Source: Cryptomeria japonica
Lineage: Eukaryota > Streptophyta > Pinopsida > Cupressales > Cupressaceae
Length of the DNA stretch: 64,000 nt
Assembly (NCBI RefSeq): GCF_030272615.1
Contig: NC_081405.1
Span: 572,595,752 to 572,659,751 of the forward strand
Reading direction: 5' to 3'
The notes beneath the pieces are model-generated. The model was not told where the DNA came from and did no database searches. It saw only the letters and a program-made list of their open reading frames with translations. Shown here in pieces: positions 10,306 through 23,098 of this stretch. The first letter of the stretch is position 1. Every line of letters starts with the position of its first letter. A program made the translations under genes and the position numbers.

Positions 10306-10725
10306 TGTTGTGATGTTTTCACACATTGCCCCATTGCAAATGGGGACACCCTCTTTTTGCTTGTTAGCATAGGTGTTTTTGCTTAGTTTGCATGGCTTGG
10401 CAGTCAATCTTGTCTCCTAGCTCTAATAAGGAAGGTGATGTTTTGTCGATTGGGATGAGAATGCATTGTTCAATCCACAGAGTAAATGTAAAAGTTTGTC
10501 CTTGCCAGGGGTAATCACTGATTTGAAGACTTCAAGTATAGGATCCTTAGTAGAGCGATCTTTAAAATGTTGGGAAATGTGATTTGAGATGAAAAGATTT
10601 ACAAGATGAAGAGTTGTTAAAGTAAGAGAGTTGTCAAGTTGTCTAAAAATTGTCAATTGTTGTCGAGGAATGTCATTAGGAAAAGTAAAACAAGGAAAAT
10701 ACAAGTGCCAAAATTATTAAAATAA
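10306..10725 (+). mobile_element. LTR fragment related to the solo LTR at 15228
   Basis: The first about 115 bp (TGTTGTGATG, then TTTTCACACATTGCCCC and GCAAATGGGGAC) match the start of the 15228-17860 solo LTR with scattered changes. Both begin TGTTGTGA. Similarity fades after about 10425. The fragment is abutted at 10726 by a different LTR. No right end or 3' duplication was identified, so this is a truncated or interrupted copy. Confidence 0.6.
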
Positions 10726-10875
10726 TGTAATGTTTCTCTAATGGTCATCTTAGTTAGTTCAGGTAGTTTCTAATTCTGCCTTTTGTTTACATTTGCTTCG
10801 TTTAGAAACATCATAATGTAATTGCCTATATATGTAAACTCCGTTTTCATTATTGGATATACAATTACCATTACA
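10726..10875 (+). mobile_element. Short (150-bp) copia-type 5' LTR
   Basis: The segment starts TGTAATG and ends CATTACA (inverted ends) and is followed immediately by TGGTATCA, the start of a tRNA-Met-type primer site. A 150-bp LTR is in the size range of TRIM or small copia elements. No second copy of the LTR was seen to the right, so only the 5' end of the element is recognisable. Confidence 0.65.
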
Positions 10876-10889
10876 TGGTATCAAAATGG
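10876..10889 (+). other. Primer-binding site (PBS) of the 10726 LTR element
   Basis: TGGTATCAAAATGG follows the LTR end directly. The first eight bases match the usual copia PBS (TGGTATCAGAGC), complementary to the 3' end of initiator tRNA-Met; the rest is degenerate. Confidence 0.6.
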
Positions 10890-13800
10890 ACCAATGTGCT
10901 TTTATAAAGTTTGGCAATTTAAAAAATAAATAAAAAAATCCACGACCTCTTGCCTAGAATTTATTCCAAAAAAATTTAATCGTTTTTTTAATGGACAGAA
11001 CAACTCTGTTTTTTTTAGGGTTTCTGGTAGTTTGTTTCAAGTGGAGTTTTCGTGAGCCGCTTTCCTTCCTTCTGGTGCATTTGAGGGTTTTCTGGCATTG
11101 GAGATCTCTGCAAAATCACAAAAACCCTTACCGTGTTTTTCTTTTGGGCAAGTTTTCTCCATTCTCGCATTCGTATCTTCTGCAATCCAAGTGTTTGCCC
11201 ATTCTACCTGGGTTTCAATGTTTTTGCACTATTTTTAGGTCCTATGAAGCTGTTTTTTTCTCCCACGATAACTCTGTTCTTCTGCAATTTTCTAACGGTC
11301 GTTTCTCCTATCTGTTTTTTCGGCTTTCTGGGTTTTGTGTGATTTTCTCCTTAAAAATCATTTCTGGGTTTTTATCAATTTTTCTCCTCGGTTTTTTCGA
11401 TTTTCTCCTTAAAAATTGCTTCTGGGTTTTATAACTTATTCCTCAAAAAATTACTATTAGGTTTTATAATTTATTCCTCAAAAAATTATTGTTAGGTTTA
11501 TTTGAAAGGAAAGTGAAGTGATCCCACATTCTTAATATGAAAATTCCTTCTCCAAGGGATAAAATTTTGAATTCCTTCCTAGTTTTAGTTTTCCTCTCTA
11601 AGAGGAATTTGCACTCAAATTCTTCCTTTTAAATCATCAAGTTTTCCTTGCAAACCAACAAAATTTCCTTTCAAGGTGACATGTGTTCTTGTCCAGTGTG
11701 CAAATGCACTCTAACTTGAAAATTCCTTGACAATGTCTCAAATGCGCTCATCTCCTAGGCAAAATTCCTTGACACTATAGGAAATGTGCTCAATGCCTTA
11801 AAGGATATGAAATTGCACTTGAAGATTTTCTTGTTCACCTCTAATTTGCGCCCCGATCAAGGAAATTTCTTGACAAACATGGTGGAATTGCACTCCAAGT
11901 ATCAATATTCCTTTCCATGCTTAAAGTGCACTCTAGAAAAACACTAAGTATGAGTGGAATATCCAAGCCCTAGTGCAATCCCGCACTCAAAACATGAAAA
12001 TTTCCTTCCCACATAGAAATGCACTCAAGGCTTGCAATGTAAAATGGACTAAGTTAATGGTTAGAGAGCAGAATTTCAACATGGCCTTACAACTGCACTC
12101 AACTCCAAGCGGAATTCCCTCATTGCCTCGCAATTGAGCTCAAACCCAAGGCATGATTTCCTCACCATCATGAAATTGCGGTCCAAATGATTGATAGGTT
12201 GGTACCTTAAAGAAAGGCATACAATTTAATAACACCCATTCAATTTCAATCAATCAAGTCAACAAGTCGGCTCTTGCAGAGAAGATAATCTCAAATCATC
12301 CTAAAGTGAAGCAGGATCAGATCTAAGAAATCTGAGTTTATCCTAAAGAGCAGATTTAAATTCGCATAGCAGAGCAGACCTAGGTTTAATTTCAGATTGG
12401 GAATGCAATGGTTGAGATGTGAATTCCAAGGTAAGTGCCCATCTCATATTTATATACATCCAAACAAGGGAAATTCTCACCCAGCCGAACTGATTAAATT
12501 GGGATCAAATTTTAAAAGGCAAAAATAGGTGAAATGAAGCTGGCCGACCTAAGGTTCAGGATAATTAAATCTCCTATAGGAACGTGTGCAAGAGGTTTAA
12601 GGTCTGAGTGCTCCAAAACAGACACAGCTGACCCAAAGGTGATTCAATTGCAATTAATTGCAAAAATTAAAAAGTTGGCCTAATATGGGAATTACTAATT
12701 CAAAGTTGAGAGATGCTATAAGATTTTCAAAATCAACCATTTCTCATTCATTCAAAGCAATTAGATCTGATTTAAGGAGCAGAGCAGAAAATGCGACCTG
12801 TGGCAGACTGTCAAGAATATTTCATAAAGAATTATCAGCAAGAGACCTGAGTTTGATCAAGTAATTAGTACGGTGACAAAGGAGATGATGATTAAATTGC
12901 AAGGGATGGCTGTTCAAGCAGAATACAAACTGGAATATACCCAGTCTTGAGGAGGTTTATCCATTAATCAGACAATTTCAGATCTTGAAAGAGTAGCATT
13001 TCCAGAAATTTATGATTTTTTCAAGTAATTTCCAGATTTCTCAAGCAGACTTCCAGCATTTAAGGGTAAAATCAGAAGTTGTTTAAGCGAATTCAAGGAA
13101 AATTTAGAGAGGAAACATGATTAGTGAAGTGCTAATATTATTTCATGAATTATGAATGTGTAAGTTTGAATTTTATTTCATTCTTCTTGATTCAAAGTGT
13201 GTTCTTTTTCAGGTTTAGTGCAAGGGGAAAAGCATGAGGGTTTGCATTTGAGGGCGAGGATGTCATCAATGCATTCTAGAGGATAAAAACTTGAAGAGGT
13301 AGATGGAAGATTCAACAATACAAATTGAAGGACTCTACATTCTACAACAATGACAACAAAAGGAATCAATGTTCAAGCTTGAGAAGAAGGAAGACGCAAC
13401 TTGCAAGGATATCAAGAACTCAACAGTTCGAAGTATCGCAACATGAAGGAATCAGAAAGAGGAATTTTGGCAAGGGCGCTATTTCACCTTCCTAAGGCAA
13501 TCCTGCCAAAGAAATACATTTCCTTTCCATGATCCAAGTCCGCTCAAGAAGAGTTTCTTCTTCCCCTTGCAATTCCACCTTTCAAGTCATGGAACCTCAA
13601 CAATGCAAATTGCCTAAGTCATATGAAAAGGGCAAAATTCCTTGTATCCCTTGCAATCCTGCTTAGGAATATGACAACATTGAGAGTGCAAGGGATAGCT
13701 TTGTTAAGGGCGCAATGGCACATGAATCTTGCAATCTCGCCCAAGAGGTAGCATTGATAAGTCAAGAGAAGAGGGCACAATTGCACATTCCACTTGCAAT

Positions 13801-14523
13801 CCTAACCAAGAAGGGCACTAATCCACTAGGTTCTTGCAATTTTGCCCTTGTCAAGGAATTGTGGCTAAAAATGTACATGCTAAGGCTTGCAAAGGATGAA
13901 CAGCAAGACTTCACAAGGCAAGAAAGAGTTTGAGATTTACAAGCAATGATGGCAAATGAAGAGGAATTCATCACCAATAATAGACAACATCCACAAATGC
14001 AAGAAGATGAACAAAAGATGACATGAAGAGTGACTTCATCACTTGAAGAGAGTGATCAAGACATTGCAACAAGAGCAAGATTCAACATTGCAATGATGAA
14101 GGGGATTTTACAACAATCTTGAAGTCAAAGTCGATGACATTCAAGATATAATTGACAGGATTCTACATCAAGGAAATCAAGGATTTTTCAAGATCAAAGT
14201 CAACGCAACAAGGAAATAATCTCGGTCAAGAACATTCAAGGTTAAAGAATCCAAGGTTGAAAGTGGAAATGCATCACAAGAAGGTGAATTCCAAAACATG
14301 AAAATGGAAAGTGAAATATGATCAAAGTTAATCAAAGTTAAAAACTTGATCCAGATGATGCAATTTAGGGAATGTGACCCATCATCATCACATCGAGGGC
14401 TTGGTAATGTTGAGTATCAAGAGATATTGCTAGGGATAAGTGCAAGGCTTGAGGTGGCGCTCACTCATCATCAACCAATCCAGTCATTCCAAATCAACAT
14501 GTCTAGGTGCATTGAACCTAACT
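10890..14523. other. Degenerate LTR-type DNA with interspersed motif repeats; no gene seen
   Basis: 10890-11500 is a T-rich leader-like stretch following the PBS. It contains a roughly 55-60 bp tandem theme at 11340-11500 (CTCCTTAAAAAT.., then GGGTTTTATAA..ATTCCTCAAAAAATTA). From 11520 to 12200, and again at 13440-13900, short phrases recur: (AA)TTCCTTGACA, GAATTGCACTC, CAATTCCGCTCAA-like. This style is typical of long gypsy LTRs. 12250-13100 repeats ATTTAAGAGCAGA-like words. Open frames of 60-147 codons in here have no domain similarity. I treat the whole stretch as decayed LTR or non-coding element, but could not pair it with a second copy. Confidence 0.4.
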
Positions 14524-14690
14524 CACCCTCTAGATAATAATGATGTCCTTTAATTATGGTAAGCCCTTTGATGGTAGTTGTTGTCTTTTAATTAAAAATC
14601 TGGGTTAGCCCTTATCAATTTCCTCGCCCAATTTGTAGTAATAGGTCTACAAATAAATCTGGCTTTTGCTCTCTATGGCAAGGCATGACA
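14524..14690 (-). repeat. Dispersed repeat: U3 end of a minus-strand LTR family
   Basis: About 167 bp, from CCCTCTAGATAATAATGATG to GGCATGACA, is repeated with scattered differences at 34184-34351. There it forms the outer end of an LTR (33221-34351, minus strand) that begins TGTCATGCC. This copy therefore probably marks the start of a related minus-strand LTR extending leftward, whose other end I could not place. Confidence 0.6.
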
Positions 14691-15222
14691 GTCCACCCTT
14701 CCCAAGATTGCTTGTCTTCAAGCAATGACAAGCAATGTCAATTTTAATCTTATCAACTAAATCTTTTGCCTACCTTTGGAGATTTGTAATCCTCCTTATG
14801 ATGTAATTAGCTTCTGCTGCGCAGCTCTGATATTATCTCAAGTTACAAATATGAACTATGATATATTTTGTCAATAACTCTCAACAACATCACCAAGAGT
14901 TGGAAATCAGCAAGGTCCCTAAGTCTTTAGAGAAAAGGTCATCAATCCTGAGGATCGATTTCTTTCTTTGGCATCACTTATGTTTGCAAAGAACCAATTT
15001 GCTTGACCCAACATTTGCATAATGTCATAGATATCTCTTCAACTGAAAGCAAGGGACGGGCTTTTTTTGTATATTAAGATGAGGATTAGTAATATGACAC
15101 ATCTATAACCTTATATGCAATGTTCTTTGTTAGAAAGTTAAGAGATGGTTCCGGGAACTGTCTTCTTTCTTGCCTTATTTGTAGTAGAGATTGTGTTCAA
15201 TGACTAAGTTGGATTGACAATG
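14691..15222. other. Unassigned spacer with a PBS-like word on the minus strand
   Basis: There is no coding sequence. On the minus strand, near 14830-14815, the text ATATCAGAGCTG resembles the 3' half of the copia/LINE-associated motif TATCAGAGC, but no LTR end abuts it. The last bases, GGTAC, are the left target duplication of the next solo LTR. Confidence 0.3.
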
Positions 15223-15227
15223 GGTAC

Positions 15228-17860
15228 TGTTGTGACGCTTTCACACATCGCCCCTTTGCAAATGGGGACCCCCACTTTTTCACTTTTTAGGTAGGTGTTT
15301 TGCGTAGATTGTCTTGGCTTAGCAATAATCTCTCGGTTTTAGCCTTTGCTTATGAGAGGGTGTCATATCGGGATCAAAGTTGTCACTTGGCTGAGGATGT
15401 AAAAGTTGTTAAATTGCAAAGGAATTCATCTTGAGTGCTAAATTGCCTAGATGAGTCAAGTTGTCCTCATAAAATTGAATTTCCATGTTTCCTTTGAATT
15501 TGAGCAAAAATGATGAAAATGTTGCCAATTGATGTGAATTTTGTGTCAAAATGCAAAAAGTCCCTATAGGAGTCGTTTTTCCACTCCTAGGAAGAGCAAT
15601 GAACTTGAAAATGTTATTAGTCCCGATGAAAATAGAATTTATACTGCCTAAATCAATGAAATTGGGTAAGTTTGGACTTAAAAAGCATGAAAATCAAGAC
15701 AGTCCCGATGGAGGACATTTTTCCACCTCTTCGTGAGCATCAAATTACCAATTCAATGTTAAGGACAAGAAAAGTCGTGATGGAGGTCAAATTTCCACTC
15801 CAAGACTTTAATTTACAAGTAAATGAAGGTTCTATTGTGAAAATCCTGATGACCATGGATCCTCCACTCAAGACAAAACAATGGAAATTAAGAGTCCCAA
15901 TGGAGGTCGTTTTTCCACTTGACTTACGATGATGAAATGCATAAGGAAACATGAATCCTGATGAGAATCGATTTTCCACTTGGAGAGTAAAGGATCAAAA
16001 TGATGCAAAAACAACATGGATAGAGTGCCCCTAATGGAGGTCGATTCTCCACTTGGGGCTAAATTACAAGGATTTGACCAAAATTAAGTATCCTAATGGA
16101 CATCGATTTTCCACCAAGGGACTGGAGACTAAAATAGCATGAGATTTTTAAGGACAATCAATCCCAATGCAAGGCGGATTTCCACTCAGAAGGGAATATG
16201 CAAGGAAAAGTGAATTAATGATGAAAGACAAAGTCCCAATGGCTATCGATTTTCCCCTTGCAAATTTAATGAACTTTCAAAGGCCAAAAAGAAAACGATA
16301 TTGGAAGTTAAATAGTCTGGATGGAGATTGATTCTCCACCATTTCATTTGGTGGGCAAAGGCAAAGGGAAACATGGCCGAATTTAAATGTCCTTGCACCC
16401 ATCAATTTTCCTACCTTGTTGATTTGACATTTTATTTTTCCCACATTTTATGTATGGAATGAAGAACCAACTACCCTCCCTCTTAGCATCAACATAATGA
16501 AGAGTGGAATCTACCACGCAGTTGGATTCTCATCAACAACACAATGCAAGAAAGAGGGATTGAGGTTTGAATTCATGAGAGGATGATGAACTAAAGATAA
16601 GGGACTCAAAGATAACAAGGCGATGAAGAGTGAAGGGGTAAACACAAAGAATTCCAGTCTAAGTGGAGATCAATGTAGGACTCAAGGTGAAATACTACAC
16701 AAGGACGAAATTACAAGTATGAGATAAAAATACAAACTTGATCTAGAAGAAAGATAGTTTCAGAAGAGATGATCAAGTCTACAAGGCAAGCTGAGGTGGC
16801 ATCCCAATCACAATTCGTCCAATCAAAGGGTTCCAGGTCACCATTCATTCAAGAATGAAACAAGTGACACGTGGCACTACATCAAATATTGGTCATCTCA
16901 CCTAACCTCATCTCTCACTGGTCAATGTAATGGTGGTTGTAACAAACCCTCATTAAGGTTTTATCTTGTGATCTTGGCCATTGATCTTGAATCAATCTGA
17001 GCCATTCATTGTAATGAGACCTCTATATATGGCTTAGTTCTCTCATTTGTAAAGGTTAAGAGTTAATAGTTGAAGAGCTAGAAATTAGGAGAATGGATAG
17101 ATTAGAAGTTAGAAGTTAGAGTAGAGTAGGAGAAGAAGAAATTGTTGCTAAGACTTGTAAATGAATATACTCTTTTCATTGAAGATATGGTGAAATGTGT
17201 TGTCTCAACAAGTTGCATGGTTTCTACTTCTCATTTGTTTTAATGTTGATTAGATGAAAGGAAGATTTAGTGGGTGCTTAATGGTGAAATTCGTATATCC
17301 ATACTACTAGCATTTTGCTGATTGTAAAGTGTTTTGCATAGTTGACTAGATCTTTCATTCAAGCTTAACTTCAATTGTTATCTCTTCATTGGTATGCATC
17401 GTCTTGATGGTGTTTAAATTGGTGATGGTGATTTGAACGCCTTATGCTTACCTTAGAAGATCATACTAAACTTAGTGGAGTTGTTCGTTGCATGGCAAAG
17501 CAAAGCCTAGTAGAGTTTCACCAAGTCATTCACTACTTACATTCCTAAGAGTAGATTAGTCTTCCTAAACCCTTCCCCTTTTGTCCTTTTTTTCCAATTC
17601 AAGTTAGTTTAAGAGAGAAAGCATCACAAGATTGCAATATCGGATGATCAAGTTCCAGCAACATTCAAGCATTCATGTACAACGTAAGTCCCCTTGTGAT
17701 TCTAGCATTCATTATCCATACGTCAAGACCTAACATTTCAGAACCTTGGAGTTGTCTCATTTGATCATGAAGCATAGCATTTGAGAGACTTTGTTCAAGA
17801 GAGGATAAGATACCTTGGTATTTTATTTTGTGTTTGAGGTGCATAAAAAACACATCAACA
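15228..17860 (+). mobile_element. Solo LTR (2,633 bp) with target duplication GGTAC
   Basis: The segment begins TGTTGTGACG and ends ACATCAACA (TGTTG/CAACA inverted ends, TG..CA). GGTAC lies at 15223-15227 and again at 17861-17865, a perfect 5-bp duplication. No PBS, polypurine tract or gag-pol lies inside, so it is a solo LTR from a long-LTR element, probably gypsy by size. A TATA-like TATATATGG near 17025 sits before a T/A-rich stretch and could be the promoter. The first about 115 bp are shared with 10306-10420. It contains the motif cluster described at 15565-16345. Confidence 0.8.
15565..16345 (+). repeat. Ten interspersed copies of a hairpin-like 23-mer in the solo LTR
   Basis: Copies of (A/G)ATGGAGGTCGATTTTCCACTT with variation start near 15568, 15708, 15779, 15899, 15960, 16033, 16093, 16167, 16238 and 16320, spaced about 60-120 bp. 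In six the core reads TGGA-N9-TCCA, so each RNA or single strand could form a small stem. At 16030 the stem is extended by flanking CCCC and GGGG. The intervening DNA is unrelated, so this is an interspersed motif, not a simple tandem repeat. Confidence 0.65.
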
Positions 17861-17865
17861 GGTAC

Positions 17866-20800
17866 TATTACTTATTTTTCACCTTCAAGTTAAAAATAAC
17901 ATCATAGAAGGTCCTAAGTCCTATTAGGAGGTTTCATACAGCCCTAGGAGATTAAAAAGGTAAAAATTTGTATCAAGAACCTTTTATTTCTTATGTCTAG
18001 GTGGTTTTAATAAAAATGCAAGCCTTTGTTTTGTAAAAACCTCATTTATTTCAAAAGAAGAGTCATGTGCTTAACATGGAAGGAGCCAAATATTTATATA
18101 TTTTAAGTTTTCCACGTTAAAGAGGTCAAGGTTGAGTTCATTTTAGCATTTGGAGGAAAGTAGGAGTTGAGAATCATTAGACTTCACGTTGCATTTAGGG
18201 TTTTCTTTGTGTCCGCATTGAGTCTTCTTTCAGTTTTGGTATTTCCATCGTGGAAATGAAGTTTCCTGATAAACAAGCTCCATGCAAACCCTCTACACCT
18301 CTGTTTCATAATCAAAGACTTACCAAGGAATGGTGAAAAGCAGCAAGTTCAGATCTATGCGTGTGAAGAGCAGTCCTAAGGCTTCAAAGAACAGTTTCAA
18401 AGCAGTCAAAGAGTTGATGTAAGGGTTTTAAATATGAAATATGCTTATATGATAGAGAAGAGAGAATGGAAAGACTTGAGCAAGACATGAAGATCATTAT
18501 AGTTATGCCATGCAAAGTGATCATGCATGCATAGCTCATGTGCCAGGTCTGTTTTCATCTCTTTCAGACTCTCTTGTTGTTCTTTCTAAGAACAAAGGAA
18601 GAATATAGTCATTTGTGCACATCATGGAGGGTTTTTCTTTATTTGATTCTTGAGGCAGATTCATCGTATGAGAAATATCAAAACTGCTACAGTTGTGATA
18701 GGAAGAAAGCTTTGTTATTGTTATGCTTTATGAGATCAATGCAGTCAAAGATTGAGAAGAGTGATCAGGGATAATGGACAGAAGAAAGACCATAGAAAAG
18801 GACTGTTTTGGAAACCCCTTGAAGCAAGACCAAAAGGTGTAGATGATAGTAAGCATGTGGAAAGACAAGTCAAGGACAGTAAGCAGACCTTAGTATACAG
18901 TAATGAAACTTCGTGACCTTGAAGTCACAAACATGACAGTCTCCTATGCATAATAGGATGTGACAAAGGACAGGTCCTACAAATGACAGTCCAAAGAAAC
19001 AATGTAAAATGCAGTCACCAAAGTCAAGAATCAGAGATAGTCAACGTTCTAGATATATTGAAGAGGTCAATAATCTAAAAGCATTATTAGAGCATGGATA
19101 CAATTTTCAGACCTCCATATGCAGCCACAGTTATTTTGACTGTCATGAGACACAATGAAATAGCTTAATGACAGTCCAAGGAGAAGGCATAAACAATGAT
19201 GGTCTTTAGTCTCTTGTATTGTATGACCTTGACAGTGGGTATGGGAAGCCACCTAAAAAGCATTTTGTAAGCTGATGACAATGAGTAAATGACTGAGCAT
19301 AGAACAGTCAATGAGATCTCAAGTTTGCAGTCACAATGCAAGAAAGCAATTTAAGGAAGATATCCACAGTCATAACATAGTTGCAGTATTTAGTTTTCAT
19401 TCACAGTCACAAAAGCTTCTTGCAATCAAAAGACGGTGGATCCCCATGAGATTCAATGACAGAGGTGCAGTCCTTGTAGAAGACAGTCATCTTGGTGGGC
19501 TACAAAGACTGAAAAGCCAATGATAAGTGTATGCATGGAGATTGGCATAGAGATTGAAGAGAAGAGTGCAGTCAAATTGAGGAGTTATGACAGTTCCTAG
19601 CGAAGAAAGACAGAGATAAGAATTACAGTTCTTCAAAGAGCTGTGAGAGGATGAAAAGCAAAGTCTATCCATTGTGAAAAACAGTGACAGAAGATCAATG
19701 ATTGGTAAACTCTTGATACAGAGCAGCATTCATATCAGAGAAAAGAGAATAGAAAGCAAACTTTAAGAGCAAACCTTCAAAGGCATGAAGAAATAACAGT
19801 CTACTTGACCTTTTGATGGATAACAATGGTTTTCAATTTCTTGTAACAGTGACTTGCAGTATTTATAAAGGACAATCTATTACTGTGCATGCAAGGACAA
19901 TCTCTATTAAAAAGGCAAGAAGACTGTTCAAGGAGGTTTGGTAATGTAGTCATGGTAATAATGACATATAGATTTGCAGGTCTGAAAGGCTGAAAGAAAT
20001 AAAGAAAAAGCAGTGCCAATCACAGTCATGAAACACATGACCTTAAGTGTCATATAAAAGTACAATGCACATCTAATGATTAGTCCTAATGGGGCTACAA
20101 GACAAGTAAATGGCATGAAATGCATAAGATCAAAGTCACACTGAGTAATTGATAGCCAAACATGGTTGTACGGTAAGAGCCAAAGTATGAGAATTTCCAA
20201 GAGACTATAATGATGAACGGTGACACCAAATGGACAAGTGTGATATGCTCAACTCTACAAAAGACAAGTATGAAAGGCGCAATCATGAATGGAAGGACAG
20301 TCACAAGAGTATGAAGGTATTTAGAACGGCAATAAAGGTACAAAGAGCAGAATGATTATACCAATGTTTGCAGTCATATCAATGAATAAGGGATATAGAG
20401 CTACAAAGGTAGTGACAGTCCACCATCATACAGAGACCTTGATGAGTTAGTTGCAGGGCTTCAAAGAAACTTAATTGCACATAAGAAGGTTACAGTGCAA
20501 TATGACAGTATATGCATATGCCTAAAAGAATAGAGGTAACAAGAGAAAAGAATACATACATATAGTTGGATTGAAGGCCATAAAATGATACATAATCTTT
20601 GATTAAAGGCAGATCCTTTTCCCATGCATTAAGATGAGTTTAAGGGGTCATAGACTCAGTTGAGGCCTGATTTGAGTCCCATGTTGACCAAGCATCAGAT
20701 GAGGGGAGTTCTGGAAGAGTAATCAAGCAGTTTTAGGTGATTTTGATCCCTAAAATAGGTGCTTTTTCATTTTGCACGACCAAGAGAATTCAACTTCATG

Positions 20801-21808
20801 CAGATCAAAGAGGGGGTGTTTTGTCCTAGTCACCAAGGAGCAGTTAAGAAGACCATTCAGTTAGTTGAAGTCATAATGCAAACTGATAGGAGGAGTTTGA
20901 AGATTTAAAAGTTGATTTCATAAGGCAAATGCATCAGTTTAAGCATGATCCAAGACCCCACCTGGGTGTGAAATCAATCAAGGACAGTTCTAGGTCCACT
21001 AACAGTCAATTTGGGGCAGTTTCAGGACCTTCTTTGCATGATTTTTAATCTTGCACAAACAAAGGAGGTTTTTTCATGCAAATTGAGGAGAAACCAAATA
21101 TGAAGACCATCAATTGAAGCAGAGTTCCAGTCCTTCATGCAAATCAAGGTGGAGTTCACAACAGATCCATCTTCCAGTCAAGAAAAGAGACTTCATTCCT
21201 ATAAAGCATTCATTGTAATCTTATTTTTTCAAATCTGTCTCTTTGCTTTCAACACACAACAAAAAACAAGAAGCATTGTAACTCAATTATTTTTTCAATT
21301 TTTCAGTATTGTATGAAAAAATCCTTTTATTTCAATATAAAAAGCAACAGGTTCCTTCTCAATTGTTCTTGTTTTTTTGTAATGTCAATGAATGATTTGA
21401 TGAGATTTTTGTAGTTTGTTTAAGAATCCTTTAATTTGTCTCATTCTTACAGTGTTAAAGCAAGAACATTCATGTTAGATGTAGGTCATAGGCTACTCAT
21501 GTATTTCATGATCTAGTTTGAGTCATAAATAAACAAAACCTCTTTGATTGAAGTTGATTATGAGTTAGGACAGCAATCAAATTCTTTAATTTCAATGCAT
21601 CACCTCCTACGGCTATAGTTTTTCAATTCAAGTTATTTTTTCTATCCCTTTTTCTGTCAAGTGCAGTAGTTTTAGGATGTCTTTCAAGGGAACTAGCCCT
21701 CTTTTGGAGGTTCATCCTCATCATAGGTTACCCACAATCTGAGGATGTTCCCATGTTTTACAAAATAGTTGAGTTTTACACTTGTCTTGGGTGCAATCCT
21801 TCATGACA
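17866..21808 (+). repeat. Left arm of a large inverted repeat (non-coding element copy A)
   Basis: This roughly 3.9-kb stretch is repeated in reverse complement at 23099-32562 (minus a 5.2-kb copia insertion). Paired landmarks: 18191-18200 GCATTTAGGG with 32272-32281; 21348-21357 CAGGTTCCTT with 28936-28945; 21661-21677 (17 bp, GTGCAGTAGTTTTAGGA) with 23282-23298; and the inner ends TTGGGTGCAAT..TGACA. The region is rich in GACAGTC words (many between 18900 and 20500), mirrored by GACTGTC in the other arm. It has no convincing reading frame. The two arms are clearly diverged, so they are old copies of a non-coding repeat, perhaps large non-autonomous retroelement or LTR remnants. The left edge coincides with the solo LTR target GGTAC. 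Confidence 0.7.
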
Positions 21809-23098
21809 AGAAGTAATTTGATAAATAATTTATATTTATGATAGATCTTGTACCATGTTCAATTAGACATGTTACCATAATATGGTAATCTAAACTGTAA
21901 AGTTGTTTTAATAAATTGAAAACTCAAAGAGGCAATTTGACTGAATCCTCTCATTAAGTTGGAAACCCAAAAATTCATCACCTAGGTTATATCATTTTAT
22001 TTATACATGGGATAAGTTTGAATCATGGATTTGGCATTTGTATTTTAGACTCTCTGTGTCTTCTAGAGGAATCCATGAAGAGCTTTTTCCTTCATCTAAT
22101 AGAAGAAATTTTAGGATTGAGATTTCAAGTTTGATATATTTCAAAATTTGATGTTGAGATCAATCTTATCAATTGGATAGTGTTTCTTGATCTAAAGGTT
22201 CTAATTTTATTAGGATATAAGTGAATCTAATCAGTTGTGGATACATTTTGTAATATACAATCTTGAGTTTTGTATCACATAGTTTGCATGAATATTTTAA
22301 CTTGGACATGTGAATTTGTAATTGGGATATTGAATACGAATTTTGGTGACATTCCAAAGATGAGTTTGAGTATAACTGCACTATTAGTTTGGAGATAGAT
22401 TTGACTATTTTGTTTTACTTAACTTACAACTATGCTCTATGAATTTTCACAAGATCTAAATAATTGGTTCCCGAAGTTTGCATGTGTCTTTGGATAGGCC
22501 ACAGTAGCTCAACATTTTCTAGAATTTGTGATTGCTGTAATGTTTCAGATTGGTGGAATTGGCATTCCATGATTCAGATCATAGGGTTCCTATATCGAAG
22601 CCTTTAGGGCTTTGTTGATTGTGTCCTGTCTTTATGCATGCAACATATTGAGAATTGTTATGGCTTCAAACCACGCCGCGTTGCATTAGATTCTCATACA
22701 AGTCTTGCTTGGACTTAGATGGATCAAGGAGGGCCCATTGAGAGGAAATGAAAGAAATGACCGAGTTCTAAAGCAAGAAGATGCATCTAGAAGATGATTG
22801 AAGTCTCGCTCTCTTTATCTTCATTTTTGTATGGCAATTCCCTAGCAAATTGTAGAGTGAGTTGTTTGTAGCTATTAAACTTGTTTTTTCTTTTCTAAGC
22901 TAGTGATAGGCATAGCAATGAATGGTTCAGCCTTAGGATCAATGAATGGTTCAGCCTTAGGCTCTTATATGACACGAAAATGATTGACATGTACATGTTA
23001 TACCCTTGTGAAGCTAGATATGTCAAGACTTACTTGGATAAGATAATTATCTGATCTTCCCCTTTGGCATCAGATTATTATGGCTAGATATGGGCATG
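21809..23098. other. Spacer between the inverted-repeat arms
   Basis: About 1.3 kb with no gene. It contains a small tandem duplication of AATGAATGGTTCAGCCTTAGG (about 22918-22962). No similarity to other parts of the window was noticed. Confidence 0.4.

Noticed and set aside
10991-11434. A 147-codon plus-strand frame after the short copia LTR
   Set aside because: Hydrophobic Phe/Leu-rich translation of a T-rich leader; no gag motif such as a zinc knuckle.
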